Assembly (NCBI GenBank): GCA_025451715.1
Contig: JANWJY010000008.1
Coordinates: 1-5,359, forward strand
DNA length: 5,359 bases
From: Fimbriimonadaceae bacterium
GTDB lineage: Bacteria > Armatimonadota > Fimbriimonadia > Fimbriimonadales > Fimbriimonadaceae
Reading direction: 5' to 3'
The position numbers and the translations under genes are program-made. Position 1 is the stretch's first letter; each line of letters opens with the position of its first letter. The notes beneath the pieces were generated by a model that had not been told where the DNA came from, did no database searches, and was given only the letters and a program-made list of their open reading frames with translations. Shown in pieces: positions 1 through 5,359 of the stretch.

Positions 1-2
1 CA

Positions 3-56
3 GCCTCAGGGCTCGGTCATGGTCAGACGCGAGCGCTCGGCAAAGCGTCCTGAGGC
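3..56. repeat. Inverted repeat downstream of valS
   Basis: GCCTCAGG at 3-10 is the exact reverse complement of CCTGAGGC at 49-56, with a 38-bp interior that holds another palindrome (GAGCGCTC, 31-38). It begins 10 bp past the valS stop. A cruciform or long-loop hairpin is possible. No T-run is visible at either end within the window, so I do not call it a terminator. Confidence 0.3.
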
Positions 57-65
57 ATAGCGCGG

Positions 66-2669
66 CTAACCGCCGAACAGATGCATGCGAGTTTGTAGCT
101 TTGCGATCACGTCATTCAGATCAGCGGCGGCGGCGCGTTCTTTCTCCACCACCTCTGGCTTCGCGCGGTCGACGAACTGCGGGTTGCCCAATCTTTGCTC
201 GAGCTTCGTCAGTTCTTGCTGCGCCTTTTCGATCTGCGACTTGAGTCGCTCGCGCTCCGCGCCTTCGTCGATCAGCCCTTCGGTCGGGATGTGCAGGTCG
301 ATGCCGGGTATCGAGCTTGAGACGAACTTCCCTTCCGGCCTTCCCTGTTTGAGCTCCTCGATCCACGCCTGCGATGCGACGACGCGCGCGCCGTCGCCGA
401 GATCGCCTTCGTAGTATGCAAGCGGAATCGCCTTCATCGCGGCGAGCCCGAGCTCCGCGCGCAAAGCGCGCAGCGCGCGTGTCGTCTCTAGCCACGATTC
501 CACGCGAGACTCTGCACCCGCATCGATCGCGCCGGCGCCCGACGGCCACGGCGCCTGCATCAAGAACGCAGACTTCCCTGCCAAAGGCAACTGGCTGTAC
601 ACCTCTTCGGTGATGTGCGGCATCACTGGGTGCATCATGCGAAGGAACGCGTCGAGGCACGTGACGAGCACCCACTGCGGCGTGTGTTTCTGCGCAGCGT
701 CCGCGAGACGGTCCTTGCTGATCTCGATGTACCAGTCGCACAGCTCCGACCAGAAGAAGTGGTACAGCGCCTGGCACGCGGACTGCACGTCGTACGCCTC
801 GTAACTTTCGCGCACTTGCTTTTCGGTGAACGCGAGTCGCGAGAGGATCCACTTGTCGACGTCGTGCTTTTCACGCGGCTCCGAGTGCGTATATCCATCG
901 AGGTTCATGAACACGAACCGCGACGCGTTCCAGATCTTGTTACAGAAGTTCCGCGCGTCGTCGGTGCGACGGTCGCTGTAGCGGATGTCCTGGTTGTATC
1001 CCGTTTGGCTGAACAGCGTGTAGCGCAGCGCGTCCGCGCCTTTCGTCTGGATCACCTCCGTCGGGTCGACGCCGGTGCCGAGCGACTTCGACATCCGCTT
1101 GCCGTCGTCGGTGAGCACGGTCGCATAGACGTACACATCCTTGAACGGGATCTCGCCCTTGCAGTCGAGCCCCGCCATCATCATCCGCGCGACCCAGAGG
1201 TAGATGATGTCGCGCGCCGTGACGAGCACGTCGGTCGGGTAGTAGTCCTTGAGGTCCTGCGTCTCCTCCGGCCAGCCCAGCGTGGCGAACGGCCACAGCC
1301 CGCTCGAGAACCAGGTGTCGAGCACGTCCTCCTCCTGCCGCTCGATCTTTTTGTCACCCGCCTTTCTCTGGGCGTCCTCCCAGCTCAGCGCGGCGAACGG
1401 GGTGCCGTCCTCGGCGTAGTACACCGGGATCCGGTGCCCCCACCAGAGCTGGCGGCTGATGCACCAGTCGCGGATGTTCTCCATCCAGTCCATGTACACG
1501 CCCGTGTACCGCTCGGGCACGAACCGCACCCTGCCCTCCTTGACCGCCTTGATCGCGGGCGCGGCGAGCTGGGTCTGGCTGACGAACCACTGCTCGGAGG
1601 CCATGGGCTCGACCGCCTCATTGCTGCGAGAGCTGACGATGAGCGCAATCTCGTGGTCCTCGACCTTCTCCAGGAACCCCTGCTCATCGAGGTCCTTGAC
1701 GACCTGCTCGCGGGCCTTGAGCCGGTCGAGGCCCTTGTACGGGCCACCCAGCTCGTTGACCTTGGCCGTCTCGTCGAGCACGACGAGGGTCTCGAGCTTG
1801 TGGCGCTGCCCGACCTCGAAGTCGTTGGCGTCGTGGCCCGGGGTGATCTTTACCGCCCCGGTGCCGAACTCGGGGTCGGGGTACTCGTCGGCGATCAGGG
1901 GGATCTCGCGGTTGAGGAGCGGCAGGATGAGGGTCTTGCCCACCAGGCCCACGTACCGCTTGTCCTTGGGGTGCACGGCGACGGCTACGTCGGCGAGGAT
2001 CGTCTCCGGCCGGGTCGTGGCGATCGTGATCGAACCCGACCCATCTTTATACGGGTACCTTACGAAATAAAGCTTGCCCTTGGTGATCCTGCGCTCGGTC
2101 TCGATGTCGCTGACACTGGTCTTGAGCACAGGATCCCAGTTCACGACCCTTAGGCCGCGGTAGATCAGACCGCGTTCGAACCAGTCGATGAAGACTTTGA
2201 GCACGGCCTCGACGTAATTGTCGTCGAGGGTGAAGCGCTGTCTGGACCAGTCGAAGGCGCAGCCGAGCGAGCGGAACTGCCGTAAAATGGTGTCGCCAGA
2301 CTCCCCGCGCCACTCCCAGACGCGCTCTACGAACTTCTCCCGCCCGAGCTCGAAGGCGTTGATCCCCTCCTTCTTGAGCTGTTTGGTCACCACTGACTGG
2401 GTGGCGATGCCTGCGTGGTCCTGGCCTGGCAGGATGAGAACGCTGAACCCTTGCATCCGCTTGTACCTACCGAGGAGGTCCTGGAGCCCGTAGCAGAGGG
2501 CGTGGCCCATGTGGAGGGAGCCGGTGATGTTAGGCGGGGGGATGGTGATACAGTATCGGGACTTGTTCGAGTCTGCGTCAGGTTCAAATAAGCCTGCTGA
2601 GCCCCAAGCTTCGTACCATTTTGCCTCGACCAGCGAGGCGTCATAGCGGGTAGAGAGCGCCGTTTCCAT
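66..2669 (-). CDS. valS: Valyl-tRNA synthetase (valine--tRNA ligase)
   Basis: This cytoplasmic class I aminoacyl-tRNA synthetase charges tRNA-Val with valine using ATP. The 867-aa product is complete and near the usual bacterial ValRS length. The Rossmann catalytic core carries PPPNITGSLHMGH (about residues 44-56, the HIGH motif), GQDHAGIATQ (82-91) and GKRMSKSLGTGVDP (523-536). Its KMSKS loop reads RMSKS, a conservative change that I recall from other ValRS. The CP1 editing insert, which removes mischarged threonine, includes TTRPETILADVAVAVHP (218-234) and GTGAVKITPGHDANDFE (269-285). The catalytic core resumes with ISRQLWWGHRIPVYY (404-418) and DVLDTWFSSGLWPF (448-461). An anticodon-binding helical domain spans about 600-730. 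A charged C-terminal coiled coil (about 801-862) is characteristic of ValRS and argues against IleRS or LeuRS. The ATG at 2669 is chosen because AGGAAAGGA lies 5 nt upstream. It appears to be transcribed alone, behind a 201-bp gap holding two parS-like sites. Confidence 0.98.
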   Translation of the reverse strand: METALSTRYDASLVEAKWYEAWGSAGLFEPDADSNKSRYCITIPPPNITGSLHMGHALCYGLQDLLGRYKRMQGFSVLILPGQDHAGIATQSVVTKQLKKEGINAFELGREKFVERVWEWRGESGDTILRQFRSLGCAFDWSRQRFTLDDNYVEAVLKVFIDWFERGLIYRGLRVVNWDPVLKTSVSDIETERRITKGKLYFVRYPYKDGSGSITIATTRPETILADVAVAVHPKDKRYVGLVGKTLILPLLNREIPLIADEYPDPEFGTGAVKITPGHDANDFEVGQRHKLETLVVLDETAKVNELGGPYKGLDRLKAREQVVKDLDEQGFLEKVEDHEIALIVSSRSNEAVEPMASEQWFVSQTQLAAPAIKAVKEGRVRFVPERYTGVYMDWMENIRDWCISRQLWWGHRIPVYYAEDGTPFAALSWEDAQRKAGDKKIERQEEDVLDTWFSSGLWPFATLGWPEETQDLKDYYPTDVLVTARDIIYLWVARMMMAGLDCKGEIPFKDVYVYATVLTDDGKRMSKSLGTGVDPTEVIQTKGADALRYTLFSQTGYNQDIRYSDRRTDDARNFCNKIWNASRFVFMNLDGYTHSEPREKHDVDKWILSRLAFTEKQVRESYEAYDVQSACQALYHFFWSELCDWYIEISKDRLADAAQKHTPQWVLVTCLDAFLRMMHPVMPHITEEVYSQLPLAGKSAFLMQAPWPSGAGAIDAGAESRVESWLETTRALRALRAELGLAAMKAIPLAYYEGDLGDGARVVASQAWIEELKQGRPEGKFVSSSIPGIDLHIPTEGLIDEGAERERLKSQIEKAQQELTKLEQRLGNPQFVDRAKPEVVEKERAAAADLNDVIAKLQTRMHLFGG

Positions 2670-2674
2670 GTTGT

Positions 2675-2683
2675 TCCTTTCCT
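2675..2683 (-). promoter_or_regulatory. Shine-Dalgarno sequence of valS
   Basis: On the minus strand the sequence reads AGGAAAGGA, followed by five bases (ACAAC) and then the ATG at 2669. It is purine-rich, well spaced and fixes the valS start. It contrasts with cdsA and the ABC gene, whose starts have no recognisable Shine-Dalgarno sequence. Confidence 0.8.
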
Positions 2684-2701
2684 GTCGTGAAAGTGGGCTC
2701 G

Positions 2702-2707
2702 ATTGTA
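2702..2707 (-). promoter_or_regulatory. Putative -10 box of the valS promoter
   Basis: The minus strand reads TACAAT, five of six matches to the sigma-70 -10 consensus, 32 nt upstream of the ATG. Transcription would start near 2695 and leave a short leader of about 25 nt. No good -35 hexamer lies 16-18 bp upstream (the 17-bp position reads GGACTC), so the promoter would be activator-dependent, weak, or misassigned. The palindrome CCTGGCCAGG abuts the box on its upstream side. Confidence 0.4.
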
Positions 2708-2717
2708 CCTGGCCAGG
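2708..2717. promoter_or_regulatory. Palindrome CCTGGCCAGG in the valS promoter spacer
   Basis: This is a perfect 10-bp palindrome placed directly against the putative -10 box, where a -10/-35 spacer would lie. The position would suit an operator. Short GC-rich palindromes also arise by chance, and I know of no regulator with this site. Confidence 0.2.
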
Positions 2718-2738
2718 CTCAAAAGAGTCCAGGGCTGG

Positions 2739-2754
2739 TGTTTCACGTGAAACG
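2739..2754. other. parS: parS-like ParB-binding site 1 (15/16)
   Basis: The plus strand reads TGTTTCACGTGAAACG. The inner 14 bp (2740-2753) are a perfect palindrome, and only the last base departs from the bacterial parS consensus TGTTTCACGTGAAACA. ParB family proteins load as CTP-dependent clamps at such sites to segregate chromosomes. It lies 70 bp upstream of the valS start and 32 bp upstream of the putative -10 box. Read on the minus strand it matches site 2 over 20 bases, so the two form an inverted pair. Confidence 0.85.
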
Positions 2755-2761
2755 TCCCGGT

Positions 2762-2814
2762 TCCCTCGCTAGGCCCAGACTCCGCTGCCTGCCATCCGTA
2801 AACTGGCCGAGGGA
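2762..2814. repeat. Imperfect inverted repeat between the two intergenic parS-like sites
   Basis: TCCCTCG at 2762-2768 is the reverse complement of CGAGGGA at 2808-2814, with 39 bp between the arms. Nearby GGCC bases could extend the pairing with a bulge. No T-run follows either arm on either strand, so it does not look like an intrinsic terminator. It may be a chance pairing. The remaining sequence of the 2670-2870 gap shows no T-box, tRNA or small ORF that I can support. Confidence 0.2.
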
Positions 2815-2846
2815 GGGTTAGGGAAGGAGCTTCCGCAAACCCCGGA

Positions 2847-2862
2847 CGTTTCACGTGAAACA
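2847..2862. other. parS: parS-like ParB-binding site 2 (15/16)
   Basis: The plus strand reads CGTTTCACGTGAAACA, a 14-bp perfect palindrome (2848-2861) with one mismatch to the parS consensus at its first base. It begins 8 bp downstream of the stop codon of the ABC ATPase gene. Its centre is 108 bp from that of site 1 and 1026 bp from that of site 3. The bases GGACGTTTCACGTGAAACAC around it recur exactly, in inverted orientation, at site 1. The extended identity suggests duplication or selection on flanking bases. Confidence 0.85.
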
Positions 2863-2870
2863 CTTCGAAC

Positions 2871-3848
2871 TTAGCGGCCTGTCTCAAACAACCGCCGGAC
2901 GACCTCTTCGATCGCGACCTCCTCGATAGCGATGTCTAGAACCGGGTAAGCCTGCAGGATCTGGCTGGCGGCGTGGGCGACCTGGTCCTTGGCGACCGAG
3001 ATCGTGACCTGGCAGTCCTCGGAGGAGGTGACCTTCCCGTACTGGCTCAGGTCTGGCAGAGGGGTGTCAGGCCCGAAACTGAGCCTAAGCTGCCGGTCAG
3101 AGCCGAACGAATTGACCAACTGGTTGATTTCCCCGTCAAAAACCAGGGATCCGTGGTCGATCACGATCACCCGCCTGGCCAGTTCGACCACGTCCTGCAT
3201 GTAATGGGACGTCAGCACGATTGTGCACTGGGTCTGCCGGTTGAGCTCACGGAGGAAGTCCCGGATCCGTTTCTGGGAGACCAGGTCGAGCCCGATCGTG
3301 GGCTCGTCGAGGAAGACGACCTCGGGCTGATGCAGCAGGGCAGCGACCAGCTCGCACTTCATGCGCTCGCCCAAGCTGAGTTTGCGGACCTGGGTGTCCA
3401 GCTTGTCGGTGAGTTGGAGCTCCGTGGCCAGGAAGTCGAGCCTGGTCTTGTAGTCCGCGTCGTTGACGTCGTAGAGCACGCGCAGCACGTTGAAGCTTTC
3501 TATGGCGGGGAGGTCCCACCAGAGCTGCTGCTTGTTGCCCATGACCAGGGCGATCTGGCGGAGCATCTCGGGATCCCGCTTCCAGGGCTCGAACCCGAGC
3601 ACGCTGGCCGAGCCGGAGGTGGGGTGCATGATCCCGCTGAGCATCTTGATCGTCGTGGTCTTGCCAGCGCCGTTTGGGCCTAGGAACCCGACGATCTCGC
3701 CCTTCTCGATGCTCAGGTCGATGCCCTTGACGGCCTCGAGCTCGTCCTTGATCGGCTTGACGAGGCCCTTGATCGCGCCCCAGAAGCCTGGCTGCTTCTT
3801 GGTGTGCGCGTAGACCTTGCGGAGGGCCTGGGCTTCGATGACGGGCAT
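2871..3848 (-). CDS. ABC transporter ATP-binding protein (ABC-2 type, COG4586-like)
   Basis: This is the cytoplasmic ATPase subunit of an exporter-type ABC system. Numbered from the ATG at 3848 (325 aa), it has Walker A GPNGAGKT (57-64), a Q-loop region GNKQQLWWDLP (104-114), signature LSLGE (157-161), Walker B VVFLDEP (177-183), D-loop GLDLVS (186-191) and an H-loop TSH (213-215). All ATPase residues are present. An insertion rich in Lys/Gly/Pro (about 15-37) precedes Walker A. It and the QLWWDLP motif resemble the uncharacterised COG4586 ATPases that pair with ABC-2 permeases. A C-terminal accessory region follows from about 249. The frame also opens at a GTG at 3872, which would add MALVKPNP and overlap cdsA by 13 bp. 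I prefer the ATG because MPVIEAQALRKVY begins like its relatives. Neither start has a Shine-Dalgarno sequence. It follows cdsA by 11 bp and is probably co-transcribed. No permease gene is present in the window, so the substrate is unknown. Confidence 0.93.
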   Translation of the reverse strand: MPVIEAQALRKVYAHTKKQPGFWGAIKGLVKPIKDELEAVKGIDLSIEKGEIVGFLGPNGAGKTTTIKMLSGIMHPTSGSASVLGFEPWKRDPEMLRQIALVMGNKQQLWWDLPAIESFNVLRVLYDVNDADYKTRLDFLATELQLTDKLDTQVRKLSLGERMKCELVAALLHQPEVVFLDEPTIGLDLVSQKRIRDFLRELNRQTQCTIVLTSHYMQDVVELARRVIVIDHGSLVFDGEINQLVNSFGSDRQLRLSFGPDTPLPDLSQYGKVTSSEDCQVTISVAKDQVAHAASQILQAYPVLDIAIEEVAIEEVVRRLFETGR

Positions 3849-3859
3849 GGGGTTGGGTT

Positions 3860-4675
3860 TTACCAGGGCCACTGTTTCACGTGAAACAGGCCCGGGGCCA
3901 AGAGGTAAAGGGCGAGCAGGCTGGGGTAGCTCGAGAACAGGAACGAGTCAAGTCGGTCGAGCACACCGCCATGGCCTGGGAGGATGCTGCCCGAGTCTTT
4001 GACGTCGGCGAGCCTCTTAAGCCGGCTCTGCAGAAGGTCGCCCACCTGACCGAGAATTCCAGTGGTCAGGCCGACAGCGATGCTCGCCGGGGGCGGAACC
4101 TGGAGCCAGATCCCGATCGCATTGGCTGCGGCGAGGCAACCGACCAGGTTGGCGATCGCCCCCTCCCAAGTCTTGTTGGGGCTGATGCGCGGGGCGAGCT
4201 TGTGCTTGCCGATCGCCCTGCCGACAAAGTAGGCCAGAGAGTCTCCGACCCAGAGGGGGACGAGCGCGAGGACGAGAAGATTTGGGGCGAACGCGCCTCC
4301 GCTACTCGCTTGCGGTTGGAGCAAGAGTAGGCTCAGAGCGCCTACCATCAGCCAGATCCACAGACCCCAAACCTGAAATGGTTTGTTAGGTTTCCATAGA
4401 AATAATGCGACCGCTCCGAGGAGCCAAGGGATGGCCGTCGGCACGACCAACAAGGTTATCGGGACATGGAACGGCGGCCAAGAGAGCAACAGAGCCGGCA
4501 AGGCGGTTAGACACAGGGCGGAGGCCACGGGAACGTCCACGATCCGTGCCAATTCAATGCCTCCCAGGGCTAAGATTAGGGCTGCCAGCACCACGATGCC
4601 CCACGGCTCACGCCACAGGATGGCCGCGAGGGTGACGGCCGCGGCCAACGTTCCTGTGACGATCCGGGTGAGCAC
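3860..4675 (-). CDS. cdsA: Phosphatidate cytidylyltransferase (CDP-diacylglycerol synthase)
   Basis: This integral membrane enzyme makes CDP-diacylglycerol from phosphatidic acid and CTP, the precursor of phosphatidylglycerol, phosphatidylethanolamine and cardiolipin. The 271-aa product has the usual length and a series of hydrophobic helices (first at about 5-20, then about 27-43, 52-66, 70-92, 103-120 and 131-150, and others later). The C-terminal half carries WVGDSLAYFVGR (142-153), SPNKTWEG (165-172) and the family signature from S217 to D243, with KDSGS and PGHGGVLDRLD. These are the conserved Asp-rich catalytic and metal-binding segments. The start is the GTG at 4675. The frame stays open upstream through the 7-bp repeats, but no better start codon appears and no Shine-Dalgarno sequence is visible. 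The last codons (LFHVKQWPW) contain a perfect parS-like site. In many bacteria cdsA sits with uppS, dxr or frr; here it precedes an ABC ATPase instead. Confidence 0.96.
   Translation of the reverse strand: MLTRIVTGTLAAAVTLAAILWREPWGIVVLAALILALGGIELARIVDVPVASALCLTALPALLLSWPPFHVPITLLVVPTAIPWLLGAVALFLWKPNKPFQVWGLWIWLMVGALSLLLLQPQASSGGAFAPNLLVLALVPLWVGDSLAYFVGRAIGKHKLAPRISPNKTWEGAIANLVGCLAAANAIGIWLQVPPPASIAVGLTTGILGQVGDLLQSRLKRLADVKDSGSILPGHGGVLDRLDSFLFSSYPSLLALYLLAPGLFHVKQWPW
3873..3888. other. parS: parS-like ParB-binding site 3 (16/16), inside cdsA
   Basis: Both strands read TGTTTCACGTGAAACA, a perfect 16-bp palindrome and an exact match to the bacterial parS consensus. It is embedded in cdsA codons 263-268 (L-F-H-V-K-Q), just before the cdsA stop and directly against the alternative GTG start (3872) of the ABC ATPase gene. 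Placement within the extreme 3' end of a gene is common for chromosomal parS sites, which lie in coding as well as intergenic DNA. It is the strongest of the three copies. Confidence 0.9.
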
Positions 4676-4686
4676 GACACGGGAAT

Positions 4687-4714
4687 GATGAAGGATGAAG
4701 GATGAAGGATGAAC
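4687..4714. repeat. 7-bp tandem repeat, four copies (GATGAAG)
   Basis: GATGAAG is repeated head to tail at 4687-4693, 4694-4700, 4701-4707 and 4708-4714, the last copy ending in C instead of G. On the coding strand of cdsA it reads CTTCATC and ends 12 bp before the GTG start, so it lies in the leader or promoter of that gene. The unit length is not a multiple of three. Such heptad arrays can change copy number by slippage. Confidence 0.9.
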
Positions 4715-4734
4715 GGGGAGGGCCGAAATACATG

Positions 4735-4765
4735 AAAACGCCCGGCCACCATTGGCAGCCGGGCG
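4735..4765 (-). terminator. Rho-independent terminator after the PKD-protein gene
   Basis: On the minus strand an 8-bp perfect GC-only stem (CGCCCGGC at 4758-4765 pairing with GCCGGGCG at 4739-4746) closes an 11-nt loop. It is followed at once by TTTT (4735-4738). It starts 21 nt past the stop codon of the PKD-protein gene. The U-tract is short but the stem is strong. It should separate that gene from cdsA, so cdsA would need a promoter within about 60 bp, where I see no convincing -35/-10 pair. Confidence 0.8.
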
Positions 4766-4786
4766 CTCTAGCTTATGCGCGGGACC

Positions 4787-5359
4787 TTACGGGTTGATCG
4801 TGACCTTGATCGTCGTCGAGTACGGTGCCTTCAGCCCGAACTTGTCGTTCACGGTGAGGGTGATGGTGTACTCGCCGGGCTTTCTGAAGCGGCGCCTGAC
4901 CGTCATGCCGGTGGCGTCCACGTCGATCCCGTCCTTGGCGTCGAAGTCCCAAGTGTAGGTGAGCTGCGAGGCGCCGCCGCTGCCGATCGCGGTGATCGAG
5001 ATCTCGTCGCCGATCGCCAGGTTTGCCTCACGGATCGTGGGCTCGACGTAGAGCGGGCTGGAGTCGTTGAGGACCTTGAGTTCGCCGACGTAGAACGTGC
5101 CGATGGTGTCGCCCGAGAAGGCGATCTGCTTGACCTTCTTGTTTGTGCGCTCGAACCCCGGGATGGACATGAGTGGGACGCCGACGGCCTTCCACCCGCG
5201 GGTGTTGGGCAGGGCGGAGGTGAGGTCGATGTAGACCTCGGACTTCTTGTCGTCGGTGGTGGTGACGATGCAGCGGACCTTGGTGAGGGTGGCGTCGATG
5301 GTCACGACCTGTGGCGCAGTAGTGCCGGCCCCGGCACCCCCGCCTGCTCCCGGCCTGCC
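4787..5359 (-). CDS. PKD-domain protein, probably secreted or surface-exposed (5' end outside window)
   Basis: The frame is open to the window edge, so only the last 190 residues are visible. A GTG at 5305 could act as a start, but the 18 codons before it encode a Gly/Ala-rich linker (GRPGAGGGAGAGTTAPQV), more like an interdomain spacer than a leader. Next comes a beta-rich module of about 85 residues (in-window 20-99) with GWKAVGVPLMSIPG and FSGDTIGTFYVGELKVLND. It resembles galactose-binding-like jelly-roll domains that end in a 'GTFYxGEL' strand, but this is inference from pattern. The C-terminal 85 residues form a PKD fold: YTWDFD at about 135-140, then RRRFRKPGEYTITLTVNDKFG, with a final Ig-like strand (TTIKVTINP). 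PKD domains usually mediate extracellular protein or carbohydrate contacts. No catalytic motif, signal peptide or anchor can be seen in this part. A terminator follows the stop codon. Confidence 0.88.
   Translation of the reverse strand, partial: GRPGAGGGAGAGTTAPQVVTIDATLTKVRCIVTTTDDKKSEVYIDLTSALPNTRGWKAVGVPLMSIPGFERTNKKVKQIAFSGDTIGTFYVGELKVLNDSSPLYVEPTIREANLAIGDEISITAIGSGGASQLTYTWDFDAKDGIDVDATGMTVRRRFRKPGEYTITLTVNDKFGLKAPYSTTIKVTINP

Noticed and set aside
1..60. Plus-strand frame open from the window edge, ending ...RRERSAKRPEA with TAG at 58-60
   Set aside because: It could be the tail of a gene converging on valS, but 19 codons with no motif are too little to support a call.
658..663. Another CACGTG hexamer
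   Set aside because: The flanks (GAGG and ACGA) do not match the TTT/AAA arms of parS, so this is an ordinary hexamer inside valS.
615..2153. 512-codon open frame on the plus strand, antisense to valS
   Set aside because: It lies wholly within valS, which has every family motif in its own frame. The plus-strand translation is low in recognisable motifs and rich in Val/Leu/Arg/Asp, as expected for the complement of high-G+C codons.
66..2669. Possible codon-usage mosaic in valS, with more GCG/TCG/CGC towards the 3' end and more mixed codons near 2040-2669
   Set aside because: The change is gradual by eye, alanine GCG is also common mid-gene, and the protein is uniformly a normal ValRS. Without a computed codon-usage profile I cannot claim recombination.
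2670..2870. T-box or other riboswitch in front of valS
   Set aside because: No T-box consensus, specifier hairpin or antiterminator/terminator pair is seen. The likely leader from the -10 box is only about 25 nt.
2670..2870. Replication origin in the parS intergenic region
   Set aside because: There are no DnaA boxes (TTATCCACA-like) and no AT-rich unwinding element. parS sites alone do not make an origin.
2387..2887. 166-codon minus-strand frame crossing the intergenic region, with FHVK peptides
   Set aside because: The FHVKR and FHVKH peptides are translations of the parS palindromes, and the rest runs into valS in the wrong frame. It has no Shine-Dalgarno sequence and resembles no protein I recognise.

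Overview
The window is about 5.4 kb of bacterial chromosome with high G+C. Every gene I can support is on the minus strand. In transcription order, from high to low coordinates, they are: the C-terminal part of a probable surface protein with a PKD domain (4787-5359, cut by the window edge); a rho-independent terminator; phosphatidate cytidylyltransferase (cdsA, 3860-4675); an ABC-2-type ATP-binding subunit (2871-3848, possibly from 3872); a 201-bp intergenic region; and a full-length valyl-tRNA synthetase (valS, 66-2669). The long plus-strand open frames are antisense shadows of these genes.

The most notable signal is not a gene. A 14-bp palindrome, GTTTCACGTGAAAC, occurs three times within about 1.15 kb. 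All three copies match the conserved bacterial parS centromere site (TGTTTCACGTGAAACA), to which ParB loads. The copy at 3873-3888 matches 16/16 and lies inside the last codons of cdsA. The copies at 2739-2754 and 2847-2862 match 15/16. They sit in the intergenic region before valS as an inverted pair sharing 20 identical bases. This suggests the window is part of the chromosomal parS cluster and so probably lies near the replication origin. No parA, parB, dnaA or DnaA-box cluster is visible here to confirm that.

cdsA and the ABC ATPase are 11 bp apart (or overlapping, depending on the ATPase start) and probably co-transcribed. valS has its own strong Shine-Dalgarno sequence and a plausible -10 box, so it is probably a separate unit. 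A four-copy 7-bp tandem repeat separates the terminator from the cdsA start.

The organism cannot be fixed from this sequence. High G+C, a secreted-type PKD protein with a Gly-rich linker, housekeeping genes outside classic operons and starts lacking Shine-Dalgarno sequences would suit Armatimonadota (Fimbriimonas-like) or a similar deep-branching phylum. That is an impression, not a result.
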